This document shows, one piece after another, positions 17,175 through 25,519 of a DNA stretch of 64,000 nucleotides (position 1 is its first letter; the number at the start of each line of letters is the position of its first letter). The notes beneath the pieces were generated by a model. The model was not told the origin of the DNA. It saw only the letters and a program-made list of their open reading frames with translations, and did no database searches. Source of the DNA: Bradyrhizobium zhengyangense (lineage in GTDB: Bacteria; Pseudomonadota; Alphaproteobacteria; Rhizobiales; Xanthobacteraceae); contig NZ_JAKLUA010000003.1 of NCBI RefSeq assembly GCF_022012435.1, positions 372,001 to 436,000 on the forward strand. Reading direction: 5' to 3'. The position numbers and the translations under genes are program-made.

Positions 17175-18314
17175 CTAAGGTTCTCCTGCAAAATGCACGG
17201 CCGGTTCGCGATCGAACGGCTCGGCCGCATGACGGCGCTGCCAGAACGCGGATCCGCTCCAGCGCCGCTCCATGCGATAGACGGTGCGCCTGTCGCGCCG
17301 GTAATGGCGGTACTCGGCTTCGATCAGCCTGCGATATTTCGCGCCGCCGCCATCGACGCCTCTGATCGCATCAAGCAGGACGAATGCGCCGAGCTTGCCG
17401 GTGCGCAGCGCCTTCATGATGCCGGCCGACGACAATGGATCCCAGCTCGAGGCCGCATCTCCCACCGCGACCCAGTTGCGTCCGCTCACGTGATCGAGGC
17501 AATGCGAGCGCGCCGGCCAGGTGAAGATGCGCTCTGCGCTATTGGCCGTGGCTGCGCGCGCCGCCGTCAGCGGCGCCGCGCGCAATTGCGCGAGCCAGGG
17601 TCCGAGCCGTGCGCTGGAATGATGGTGGACGATGTCGCTGTCGCTCATCCAGGCCAGCACCATCAGGCCATCAGGGAGTGCAGTCGAATACCACCATCCG
17701 TTCTCGCAGGCCTCGACCAGCGTAGCGTGATCGCGGATCGCACCATCGCGAAGGCGCACCAATGCGGCAACGCCCACCAGGCGATCGGCAAAACGTCTGC
17801 GGCTGCCCTGGCTCGTCGCGAACCGCGCCGATCGTCCGGTGGCATCAGCGACGAAGCGCGCGCCGATCTCGACGCGCCGTCCCTGGCAGTCGAGGGAAAG
17901 CTGCCATCCCGCAGCTTCCGCGACGGCGGACAGGAAGCGCGCGCCGCGCCAGACCTCGATGCCGGCAGCCTCGGCAGCGGCGCGTAAGGCTTCGTCGAAG
18001 CTGGTACGGTCGAGGTGCCAGGCACTGCCGCGCGTCGAAAACATGAAGTCATGGGCATGAGGGCGGTCGCTTCCCCAGGCGGCCTGGGAGCGGACGCCCT
18101 CGATCGCTCCATCGCGCAGGATGTGGTCCCGGCAGCCCAGTCCGTTCAGGAGTTGCACAGCGCCCGGCGCGAGCGTTTCCCCGATCCGCCAGTCCGTCGC
18201 GATGGCGGCCTCGGCGATCAGGATTTTCAGGTCAGGCGCGTGACGCTTCAGCTCCAGCGCCAGGGCCGTTCCGGCAGGGCCTCCGCCGAGGATCACCACA
18301 TCGTGATGCGACAT
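17175..18314 (-). CDS. LodB/GoxB-like FAD-dependent protein (quinoprotein maturase)
   Basis: FAD-binding protein of 379 residues of the flavin halogenase-like / LodB group. The dinucleotide motif VVILGGGPAGTALALEL starts the protein, WRIGETLAPG follows at about residue 42, and the second FAD motif reads WVAVGDAASSWDPLSSAG. The WxWxIP motif of tryptophan halogenases is not seen. In Marinomonas, LodB and GoxB are flavoproteins required to build the cysteine tryptophylquinone cofactor of their partner oxidase. Here the gene starts 12 bases after the LodA-like gene, exactly the expected pairing, which is the main reason for the call. GAGG lies ten bases before ATG 18314. No signal peptide, in line with cofactor synthesis in the cytoplasm. 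Confidence 0.85.
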   Translation of the reverse strand: MSHHDVVILGGGPAGTALALELKRHAPDLKILIAEAAIATDWRIGETLAPGAVQLLNGLGCRDHILRDGAIEGVRSQAAWGSDRPHAHDFMFSTRGSAWHLDRTSFDEALRAAAEAAGIEVWRGARFLSAVAEAAGWQLSLDCQGRRVEIGARFVADATGRSARFATSQGSRRRFADRLVGVAALVRLRDGAIRDHATLVEACENGWWYSTALPDGLMVLAWMSDSDIVHHHSSARLGPWLAQLRAAPLTAARAATANSAERIFTWPARSHCLDHVSGRNWVAVGDAASSWDPLSSAGIMKALRTGKLGAFVLLDAIRGVDGGGAKYRRLIEAEYRHYRRDRRTVYRMERRWSGSAFWQRRHAAEPFDREPAVHFAGEP

Positions 18315-18326
18315 ATCAGCGTCGCC

Positions 18327-20342
18327 TCACGATTTGGGTTGGTCCGGCGGCGTGGGCGCGAACGTGTATTGCCCGTCGCTCTGGATGATGAAGCGCAACG
18401 ACGCCCATGCCGTGGTCATGGCGAGATCGCCGGCGTTGTTCTGCGCCGTCGGCGACCATGGCGCACCGTTGAAAATGAAGGGGCGGTGGACCGGCCACCA
18501 ATAGGTCAGCTGAAAGGCCTGCGCGGCAGGGTCGCCGACGCTGTCGAGCTCGAGATTGTTCCAGTCGCGATAGGTGACGTCGACCGGCTGGTTGGTGCAT
18601 TCGTTGAAATCGGACTGCCACGGCAGCGCGCTGTATTTGGTGATGTCGCCCGGCTCGAGCCCGTTGCTGAGCTCTGCTCCGCCCGGCAAGGAAAGCTCGC
18701 CTTGCGACGGCGCTGCCGGCTTGATGCGGTAGGCCGCGGAATAGATCGCGGGATTGCGCATGATCCAGCCCGCCTCGGCGCCCGGACAGAACGCTCCGCC
18801 GAGGGCTGAGGCCAGCGCGCCGCGGTCCAGCGCAGCGCCAGGTCCCGGATGCATCAGGCCGGGTTTGATGTCTTCGGCGTCCTCGTTGATGAAGAGCCCG
18901 TCGGCCCATTGCTTGAGCAGGAACAGCATGGTCTCGGTCAGGCGCAGGAATTTCGACGGCGCCGTGTTCGAGAGCGCATTGTCGCCGCACAGCAGCGGCA
19001 TCGCGAACAGCTTGCCGCCCGGGATGCCTGGGCCTGCCGGTGCGAACAGTTCGTTTTCCTGTCCGGGCTTGCGCAACACCGCATACAGCAGCTGGCGCAT
19101 CTGATGGCGGCGGCGGCGATCCGCCTCGGGCTCGTCAGGATAGGGCGGCACCGACAGATCGGTGAAATCGAAATTGCCGCCGGGGGCCGTGTTGTGCGGG
19201 TTGCCGCCGGTCAATGCATCGGCGTCCATGAAATTCTGCGCATCGAGCGGGCGCAGCAGGATCGGCAGGATGTCGCGACCGAAATACGGGCGGAAGTCGG
19301 CGTTCCATTGCGCCTGTGCGCGCCAGATGCGCAGGCCCGCCTCGTCCTTCGGAACCACGGCCGATCCCGTGTAAGGCGGGATACCGTAGAGGTAGGGCAC
19401 GTAACCGAAATGCCGCACGGCGATGTCGAACAGCAGGTCATCCATAGTGACGACGTCGACGGCCTGCGGCACGTAGCGCGGATAACCGACGATGACCCAG
19501 GCCGGATCAATCGCGGCCGGCGCGAGAACCGGCTTGCCCAGCGGTTTGACAGGGCGTTTGTCGATGGCGACCACGGTGCCGATGAAGCGCGCGTTGACCG
19601 GGCCATCGGAGATGTCGTCGAACCAGCCGTCGTTGTTGGCGTATTCCTCGATCTTGGGATTGCCGAAACCGTCCAGCATTGTCCCCGAATTGCCGAAGCC
19701 GCCCAGCACCAGAAGCCGGTTCTTGTTCGCCATCTGGGTGCATCTGAGCTCGCCCAAGGCCGCGATCGAGTTCGGCACCAGGTCGGGCGGAAAGCTGGTC
19801 GGCCCGGGACTGTTCTTGTCGAAGATCGCCTGCTGCGACCCCATGAAGCTCACGGTGCGCGGGCCGGGATCGATGATGAGGCGCTGGCGCTCCTCGCTGT
19901 TGGTGATGTCGGCGTTGCGCAGCGGATGGTCGGACGCATAGCCGTGCTCGCCATCGGTCTCCGCGAACGCGTACCAGCTCGCCTTCTTGTTGGCGAGATA
20001 GGCCGTCCACTGGATGTCGTCGATCCGCAAGGTCAGCAGCTGGCCGTTCCGGCGATTGACGATGTCGACCTGGTCGCCGATGGCGGCCTCGCGGCCATCA
20101 GGTGATTTGTCGTCGTAGATGAAGACGCGAAAGCGCGCCGCCTGGCGCAGGATCCTGCCCTTGTCGTCATTGAAATATTTGACGCTCTCCTCTTCGCCCT
20201 TCTTGTTCAGGATCGGATTGCCCTGATCGTCGCATTTGATCGGCAAATGTCCGCCCTTGTCGGGGGAGATGCAGAACTTGTCCGGCGAGTTGCCGAGCCG
20301 CGCAATGCCGATCGCGGGATGAATGCGAAAGCTTGTTGCCAT
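18327..20342 (-). CDS. LodA/GoxA-like cysteine-tryptophylquinone amine/amino-acid oxidase
   Basis: Protein of 671 residues that begins with the LodA-family signature FRIHPAIGIARLGNS. Known members are L-lysine 6-oxidase (LodA) and glycine oxidase (GoxA), which oxidatively deaminate amino acids and release ammonia and hydrogen peroxide using a cofactor made from one Cys and one Trp. My candidates for the cross-linked pair are C519 in GGAFCPG and W575 in ALPWQSDF; C452 in LLCGDN is another conserved-looking Cys. No classical signal peptide. It starts seven bases after the tyrosinase stop and ends 12 bases before the maturase, so the three are one transcript. AGG lies ahead of ATG 20342 but is weak, suggesting coupling to the upstream gene. 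The substrate cannot be told from sequence. Confidence 0.9.
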   Translation of the reverse strand: MATSFRIHPAIGIARLGNSPDKFCISPDKGGHLPIKCDDQGNPILNKKGEEESVKYFNDDKGRILRQAARFRVFIYDDKSPDGREAAIGDQVDIVNRRNGQLLTLRIDDIQWTAYLANKKASWYAFAETDGEHGYASDHPLRNADITNSEERQRLIIDPGPRTVSFMGSQQAIFDKNSPGPTSFPPDLVPNSIAALGELRCTQMANKNRLLVLGGFGNSGTMLDGFGNPKIEEYANNDGWFDDISDGPVNARFIGTVVAIDKRPVKPLGKPVLAPAAIDPAWVIVGYPRYVPQAVDVVTMDDLLFDIAVRHFGYVPYLYGIPPYTGSAVVPKDEAGLRIWRAQAQWNADFRPYFGRDILPILLRPLDAQNFMDADALTGGNPHNTAPGGNFDFTDLSVPPYPDEPEADRRRRHQMRQLLYAVLRKPGQENELFAPAGPGIPGGKLFAMPLLCGDNALSNTAPSKFLRLTETMLFLLKQWADGLFINEDAEDIKPGLMHPGPGAALDRGALASALGGAFCPGAEAGWIMRNPAIYSAAYRIKPAAPSQGELSLPGGAELSNGLEPGDITKYSALPWQSDFNECTNQPVDVTYRDWNNLELDSVGDPAAQAFQLTYWWPVHRPFIFNGAPWSPTAQNNAGDLAMTTAWASLRFIIQSDGQYTFAPTPPDQPKS

Positions 20343-20349
20343 GACGGGC

Positions 20350-22365
20350 CTATTGTCTCGATCTCGAGAACCGATCGAAGAAGTTGAGTGAAACGGCGTC
20401 GATCTTCAGGGCATCGGTCGCCGGCGTGCCGTCGGTGTTGAGGACGACGAGGTTGACGCTGAACGAGGTCGCGCCATTGGCCTTGAGCCGCTTCACCGCG
20501 TCGGTGGCGTCGATGCGGAAATTGCCGGGGGTCTTGTGCGGTCGCGGCCGCAAATCGAAGCGCGCGGTGCGCGGTTCCGGAACGTCGCAATGGCCGGGGC
20601 CGCCGACGCAGACGCCGGTGAACATGCTGACCATCCCGACATAGTTGGGATTGCCGCGCGTCGGCGTCTCGACGGTCGCGCCCGGCGTGTTGAGGAAGGC
20701 GCGGATGTGAAAACCGGGACGCGTGACGTATTGCACCGCGTGCAGGCGGATCTCCGCGTGACTATGGTCGGCGACGACCTTGGGATGGACAGGCGCCGCG
20801 GCGGACTGGAAGCGCTGCAGCGGCACCGCGCTGTTGGTCACGAACATGTTCGCGGCCATCATGTATTCGTAGCCGAGCCGCGAAATGCTGGCGGTGTCGG
20901 CGACGGTGAAGTTCCACGGCGGCAGCACGTCGCCGGGATCGTCGGGTCCGCCGCTGGGATTGCGACGCTGCCATTCCGCCCACAGCCGGTCGCAATTGCT
21001 GTGATGCCCCCAGAAGATCGGATCGAACGCGGTGGTGCCGGGATCCTGCATGTCGCCGTATGGCTGTTCGCTAGGCACGATGCTCGAAAACGGGTTCTTG
21101 CCGCCCGAGAAATTGTGAATCAGGTTGTGGATGGTCTCCAGCGCGCCGAAGAACTGGTTGCCGCGGCTGCCGCTGGCGAAATCAAAGAAGCTTTCGATCT
21201 CAAGGATGCGCTCGACGTCGTCGGGCGTCGGATAGGCCTCGAAGATCAGGTCGGCGTTGCCGCCGGGCCAACGCTTCCAGTCGAACAGCGGATTGATGTC
21301 GCCGAGAACCGACTTGATCGCCTCGTCGCTCTCGGGCGCCGCGCCGTAGCTGATCTTCGCAGCGGCGAACAAGCGCGCGCCGGAATTGAAGTCCTTGCCG
21401 ATGATGCCGCGCAAGGCCGCCAGCGCCTCCGCCGAGACCTTGCCGCCGTCGGTCAGCTTGCGCAATCCGTCCTCGTCGATCCAGCAGCGATAGGCGGCGG
21501 GGACGATGCCGTTGTCGTTTGCGACCTTGCCCATGTCCTCGAGCGAGGCCTTGACGTTGGCGCTGTCGGCCGCCCAGTCCCAATAGGGCAGGGTCACGGT
21601 CGGATCGATGTCCTGAAGCTGCTTTTCGAAGCCGTAGAGATAGGCGCGATGCCAGGTCAGGAACTGCTCCCAGCCGTGCTGGCACTGGTTGGCGTGGATG
21701 CGGGCCCAATAGGCAAAGCTTCGCTCGTCCTGCGGATAGGCATCGAGCGACTTCATCTGGGCGATCGCGGCCCGCAGGCGCCGCAGCTCCTCGTCGGAGA
21801 GATAGGCCACGTTCTTGCGCGCGCGCACGCCACCGGAATCGTGCGCGAGCTGGTTGGTGGGGCCCGTGAACAGGGCGTGCGGCGCGTCTCCCGTCACCAG
21901 CGCGCGCGTGACGGCCGAGGCCTGTGCCGCGCCGGCATGAAGTTTGTCTTCGTCAGATCCGGGACAGCCGTCGGTGATCCAGTGCGCAATGAACGCAATA
22001 TCTGCTTCGCTGACGCGCTTGCCGCCCCAGGGAAGCGGCGGAAATTGCGTGCCGTCGAACGGATACTGGCCGCGCAGGCCCTTGATCAGCCCGGCGTTGT
22101 CGCCATTGCCGGGCGAGGCTGCGGCTGCATGCTCGTCGCAGCTTCCATGACAGCAGGATGATGGCTTGGCAGCCGGCGGCGAGCCCTCTCCGCCGCGCAT
22201 CATGGGGATGCCATAGAGCTCGAAGGCTCTCAGTTCCGGCAGCGGCAGAGTCCAGAAGCGCGGATGCGACATGTAGCTTGCCGTCGAGGCGCCGGCAGCC
22301 GCGTCCATGATGGCCCGAAACCGGTCGTAGCGCGAGGGCGGCGTGGCTTCGCTCAAATCCGGCAT
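20350..22365 (-). CDS. long tyrosinase with extra N-terminal region
   Basis: Tyrosinase / polyphenol oxidase of 671 residues. CuA ligands are H224, H230 and H239 (HANQCQH, then FLTWHRAYLYGFE); CuB ligands are H413, H417 and the HH at 454-455 (ETIHNLIHN, then DPIFWGHHSNCDRLW). C228 sits two residues before H230, the spacing of the Cys-His thioether bridge of fungal tyrosinases. About 190 residues precede the copper domain and include CCHGSC (71-76) and a segment (WGGKRVSEADIAFIAHWI) reminiscent of cytochrome c tails but with no CxxCH; about 200 residues follow it. No signal peptide. GGAGAACA precedes ATG 22365. It would hydroxylate phenols and oxidise catechols to quinones. It heads the LodA/LodB-like genes with only seven bases between. 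Confidence 0.9.
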   Translation of the reverse strand: MPDLSEATPPSRYDRFRAIMDAAAGASTASYMSHPRFWTLPLPELRAFELYGIPMMRGGEGSPPAAKPSSCCHGSCDEHAAAASPGNGDNAGLIKGLRGQYPFDGTQFPPLPWGGKRVSEADIAFIAHWITDGCPGSDEDKLHAGAAQASAVTRALVTGDAPHALFTGPTNQLAHDSGGVRARKNVAYLSDEELRRLRAAIAQMKSLDAYPQDERSFAYWARIHANQCQHGWEQFLTWHRAYLYGFEKQLQDIDPTVTLPYWDWAADSANVKASLEDMGKVANDNGIVPAAYRCWIDEDGLRKLTDGGKVSAEALAALRGIIGKDFNSGARLFAAAKISYGAAPESDEAIKSVLGDINPLFDWKRWPGGNADLIFEAYPTPDDVERILEIESFFDFASGSRGNQFFGALETIHNLIHNFSGGKNPFSSIVPSEQPYGDMQDPGTTAFDPIFWGHHSNCDRLWAEWQRRNPSGGPDDPGDVLPPWNFTVADTASISRLGYEYMMAANMFVTNSAVPLQRFQSAAAPVHPKVVADHSHAEIRLHAVQYVTRPGFHIRAFLNTPGATVETPTRGNPNYVGMVSMFTGVCVGGPGHCDVPEPRTARFDLRPRPHKTPGNFRIDATDAVKRLKANGATSFSVNLVVLNTDGTPATDALKIDAVSLNFFDRFSRSRQ

Positions 22366-22498
22366 GCCTTGTTCTCCTGGCGAGATGCCACGGTCGCTTG
22401 GCTGTCACGCGCGACACGCATTGCGATCTCGATTGCACGCATTCATCGCATTCAGCTCCGGTCGGTGTGAACCGGCCGGTCGTTGCAGTGCAGTCGGC

Positions 22499-22819
22499 TC
22501 ACGCCACCTTCTTGAAGGTGCCGTGAAATTGATCGAAGGTGAGATCAGGCGGACTCGTGATGTTGGTCACGATCGTGTGTCTCGCGTAATCCTCGATGTG
22601 CACGACCGTCGTCTTGTCGGACTCCTGCCATGTCACCAGGAAGATATGCTCGGTGATCGGCTCGACCTTGATCGTCACCGTTTCGGAGCCGACGATTTTT
22701 CCGTTGGCATCAACGTTGTAATAGGTGAGCGAGGTGTCGGAGGTGAATTCCAGCTCGACACGGAAGGCGACGAAATCCACCAGGTATCTGTGACCGACGG
22801 CCGGGAAAGCGCGCGACAT
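22499..22819 (-). CDS. small MoaF-like (lipocalin-like) protein
   Basis: Small protein of 106 residues, mostly beta-strand in appearance. The pattern GHRYLVDFVAF, then FLVTWQESDKTTVVHIEDY and a C-terminal FDQFHGTFKKVA resembles the MoaF-related domain, a lipocalin-like fold found as small stand-alone proteins. These have no settled function; binding of a small ligand is plausible. ATG at 22819 has a strong AGGAGG six bases ahead, better than any other ribosome site in the cluster. It is upstream of the tyrosinase on the same strand with a 133-base gap, so it may be the first gene of that operon or have its own transcript. No signal peptide. Confidence 0.65.
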   Translation of the reverse strand: MSRAFPAVGHRYLVDFVAFRVELEFTSDTSLTYYNVDANGKIVGSETVTIKVEPITEHIFLVTWQESDKTTVVHIEDYARHTIVTNITSPPDLTFDQFHGTFKKVA

Positions 22820-23050
22820 GGGCACCTCCTGTTGTCGAAACAATTAAATGAACTGCGGCTGACGAGAGTAAACCCTTCGTCATTGCTTCCTCAAATCTGC
22901 AATTTAAGGTAGCGCTGTTTCAGCGTGCCGTCAATGAACACCTGGCGTCTTGCCGAGGATCGAAACTGCGACGGTTTGTTGCTCCAACAATCTTCACAGA
23001 TCTGTTGCGATCGTCACGACGGCCATCGCCGCGGGCCGTCACACTGGACG

Positions 23051-23644
23051 CTAGCTGAGATCGTGCAGATCCTTGCCGAGTGGCGGCTTCAGGGAAAATC
23101 CGCTGAACCTGACCGGCAATCCCTCTCGCTCCGGTGTGCAAGCCATTGGTCCGACGAGGTAGGATCGCGCCGCGGTGAACGGAGCCAGTCGGACGAGGGG
23201 CCAGGTCTTGCCGTCAGCTGACGCCTGCAATCGCAGAACGCCGTCGGCGATGGTGACACGCATCCAGAAATCGCCGGCATCGTGCTCATAGGGGGCGGTT
23301 GCCCAATCCGACTGCCCAATGGTCAAGACGCTCGAGAGCATCGCGCGCCCGTCCGAAAACTCGATTCCGGCTTTGACCCAGTGCTCCGCATCGATACGCA
23401 CCATGATGCCGGCTTGATCGTAGAGTTCCCGAAAATTGCTCTGGATTCGCAGCTCGGCGGTAAACGCCTCCGCGGTCGCAAATCCCAGAAAATGGCCGCT
23501 GTCGCGGCAAAACCCATAATGCGTTTTCTGCCAGAAATCGGTGGCCTTGTCGGTGACGAGCTCGAGACTGTCGCCCTGCGCGGTCCACCGTTCCGGTTCA
23601 TTCAGCCAGACACCATCATGTCTTGCGAAGATGGCAGCGTTCAT
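23051..23644 (-). CDS. DUF1349-family protein
   Basis: Protein of 197 residues with the DUF1349 pattern: LELVTDKATDFWQKTHYG, YDQAGIMVRIDAEHWVKAGIE, SSVLT, DFWMRVTIADGVLRLQASADG and VGPMACTPEREGLPVRFSGF. DUF1349 is a concanavalin-like beta-sandwich, related to carbohydrate-binding folds; its cellular role is not established. ATG at 23644 has GAGG seven bases ahead; the extension to 23743 lacks support. It lies on the same strand as, and 231 bases upstream of, the MoaF-like gene; the gap shows no gene. The 292 bases on its other side up to 23936 hold promoters but no visible gene. Confidence 0.8.
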   Translation of the reverse strand: MNAAIFARHDGVWLNEPERWTAQGDSLELVTDKATDFWQKTHYGFCRDSGHFLGFATAEAFTAELRIQSNFRELYDQAGIMVRIDAEHWVKAGIEFSDGRAMLSSVLTIGQSDWATAPYEHDAGDFWMRVTIADGVLRLQASADGKTWPLVRLAPFTAARSYLVGPMACTPEREGLPVRFSGFSLKPPLGKDLHDLS

Positions 23645-23936
23645 GTCGAACCTCGACGAAAATTGCCGACACCGCCTGATGTCGAGCTGGTGCGGCAAGA
23701 CAGCCGCAAGACGAACGGAGAGCGCGAATGCGCGATCACGCACCCCGGCTCTCCAGGACGCACTTTAGTGACGCATTTCAGTGTGGCCAAATCAGAGCAG
23801 CCCGTTCTTCTTCGGGATATCGGGTGATCGCTGGACGCTCCGGTTGCTTCCAGCGGGTAAGCAAGTATCGTTCAGCCCTGTGTTGTCTGTAGTCATTGCA
23901 CCCACAGTTCGATTAGAGATTAGCTGGTGAAACGGG

Positions 23937-24929
23937 ATGAGACGGCGAGATTTTCTTCGCGTTATGGGCATGGCGGCGGCATGGCCGCCAGCGGCGCTGG
24001 CCCAACAGGATTCATCCCGTCACATGCCCACCGTGGGCTTCATGGGCTTTGCCACAGCGGAGGCTGACGCGCCGGCCCTGCAGCATTTTCGCAAGGGCTT
24101 GAGTGATCTTGGCTATGTCGAAGGGCGCACGATCTACATCGATGCACGCTCGGCCAACGGCGACGTGGCGCGCGGGCTCGCGATCATTGACGAATTCGCG
24201 GCCAAGCCGGTCGATGTCCTGTTGTCACCGGGGCCTGCTGCAGCGCGCGCTGCCGTGCGCAAGACCAAAATCCCTGTTGTCGCCGTGGCGCTGCCTGCGG
24301 TGCAGAGTGATCCGGAATTATTCCAGAGCCTTGCGCGTCCCGGCGGCACCCTGACCGGCTTCGCAGCTTTCGGCGAAGAGATGTCGTCCAAGCGGATCCA
24401 GATGCTGAGGGAGATCTTGCCCGAGCTGAAGACGCTGGGCGTGATGAACAATGCAACCGATCCCACATTCAGCGCCTGGGGCGCGCAGACAATGCTGGAA
24501 GCACGGTCTGCCGGCATGGAGCCAATGCGTCTCGGCCTCACGGCAGCTTCTCCAGCAGCCGTGTCTGAGCAGATCAAAGTGTTGGCGGATGCGGGCGGTG
24601 CCGCAATGGTGGTGATCCGCGATTACATGACGTCGGCGATGCGAGACGAAATTTGCCATGCTGGCATCGAGAGGAAGATTGCTGTCGTCGGCGAACAAGC
24701 CGAATTCGCTCGCGCCGGCGCACTGCTCAGCTATGGCGCCGACATCGGCGACCTCTTCCGCCGTGCGGCTGGCTATGTCGATTTGATCCTGAAAGGACGA
24801 AAGCCGGCAGAAATGCCGATCCAGCTGCCGACCAAATTCGAATTGGTGGTGAACCTCAAGACGGCCCGCGTCTTGGGGTTGACGATCCCACCCTCAATAC
24901 TCGTGCTCACGGATGACGTCATCGAGTGA
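23937..24929 (+). CDS. orphan TrpX-like ABC substrate-binding protein, Tat-type signal
   Basis: Periplasmic binding protein of 330 residues in the ABC_sub_bind (TrpX-like) family. The N-terminus MRRRDFLRVMGMAAAWPPAALA is a twin-arginine type signal. The binding domain starts PTVGFMGFATAEAD and shows the paired lobes of type 1 periplasmic proteins. Family members near TrpXYZ bind tryptophan or other small ligands; in Bradyrhizobium-like genomes many copies occur without their own permease, as here, so the ligand is unknown. The ATG at 23937 lies in a GGGATGAG context without a good ribosome site. Downstream 180 bases to the ArsR gene carry only a partial palindromic repeat. Confidence 0.85.
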   Translation: MRRRDFLRVMGMAAAWPPAALAQQDSSRHMPTVGFMGFATAEADAPALQHFRKGLSDLGYVEGRTIYIDARSANGDVARGLAIIDEFAAKPVDVLLSPGPAAARAAVRKTKIPVVAVALPAVQSDPELFQSLARPGGTLTGFAAFGEEMSSKRIQMLREILPELKTLGVMNNATDPTFSAWGAQTMLEARSAGMEPMRLGLTAASPAAVSEQIKVLADAGGAAMVVIRDYMTSAMRDEICHAGIERKIAVVGEQAEFARAGALLSYGADIGDLFRRAAGYVDLILKGRKPAEMPIQLPTKFELVVNLKTARVLGLTIPPSILVLTDDVIE

Positions 24930-25046
24930 TGCGGCCGGCTTGCAGTTGCAGCTCGCAGGATGGGTTGAGCTCTTGCGAATCCGTCGCCTGATGGGCAGAG
25001 TCAGTACCAGCAATCGTTGGTGGGATCTGTTTGAGAGTACGAGCTT

Positions 25047-25072
25047 GATGGGTTTCGCTTCGCTCAACCATC
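25047..25072. repeat. short extragenic palindrome fragment
   Basis: Inverted repeat GATGGGTTTCGC / GCTCAACCATC. It resembles half of the widespread rhizobial element whose core is GGGTTTCGCTNCGCTCAACCC and appears truncated. It lies in the gap between the binding-protein gene and the ArsR gene, convergent at this point. Confidence 0.55.
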
Positions 25073-25111
25073 TTGCGCGCGACTACGCCTCCGCATCCGG
25101 CGCGAATGCTC

Positions 25112-25423
25112 TCAGTCCGGAAAGCTCAGGATCATCTTGAGCAGCTTCGGAAATCGCGCGTTGATGTCTTCCTCGCGCAGGACGTTGCGGTGCTGGACGC
25201 CTTGCTTTGACGTCCGGACCAGGCCGGCCTCCCGCAGAATGCGAAAATGGTTCGATAGAGTCGACTTCGCCATATCGGGGCAAGGCGCCGCCTCGGTGCA
25301 CGACATGCAATCCTTCTGCGCGGCCAGACTCTTGACGATACGCAGCCGCTTGGGATCCGCGAGCGCGCCAAGCACCCCCGCCAGTGTGATCTCCTCCCGC
25401 GCCGGGTGAACGAACTGCGCCAT
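25112..25423 (-). CDS. ArsR-family regulator with a Cys cluster
   Basis: Winged-helix repressor of 103 residues. ALADPKRLRIVKSLAAQ begins the DNA-binding domain, and SKSTLSNHF-like recognition sequence (AKSTLSNHFRILREAGLV) follows. Between them three Cys occur as CMSC and, six residues on, PCPDM, which could sense metal or thiol-reactive compounds. ATG at 25423 begins the conserved domain; an in-frame TTG at 25459 would place the start inside the operator, which argues against it. The gene diverges from an SDR gene with a perfect inverted repeat between them, so self-regulation and control of the SDR are likely. The inducing signal is unknown. Confidence 0.85.
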   Translation of the reverse strand: MAQFVHPAREEITLAGVLGALADPKRLRIVKSLAAQKDCMSCTEAAPCPDMAKSTLSNHFRILREAGLVRTSKQGVQHRNVLREEDINARFPKLLKMILSFPD

Positions 25424-25454
25424 GCCCAAAAATATAGCACGTCCCTTGAATGAG

Positions 25455-25485
25455 TTCAATAGTTCACTAGTATTGAACTATTGAA
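25455..25485. promoter_or_regulatory. operator between ArsR and SDR genes
   Basis: Perfect 12-base inverted repeat TTCAATAGTTCA (25455-25466) and TGAACTATTGAA (25474-25485) with a 7-base spacer. The site is AT-rich against a GC-rich background, 32 bases upstream of the ArsR start and 35 bases upstream of the SDR start. Its form matches ArsR/SmtB operators, which are 12-2-12-type dyads, though the spacer is longer here. Binding would block both divergent promoters. Confidence 0.85.
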
Positions 25486-25519
25486 TGTCGGCATCCCGCC
25501 GAACAATGGAAGACATGCG

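Noticed and set aside
20536-22161. 541-codon open frame antisense to the tyrosinase
   Set aside because: Mirror frame of a motif-complete tyrosinase, without ribosome site or family signature.
20350-22365. A haem c domain in the N-terminal part of the tyrosinase
   Set aside because: CCHGSC does not provide CxxCH, and no other CxxCH is present, despite the cytochrome-like tail wording.
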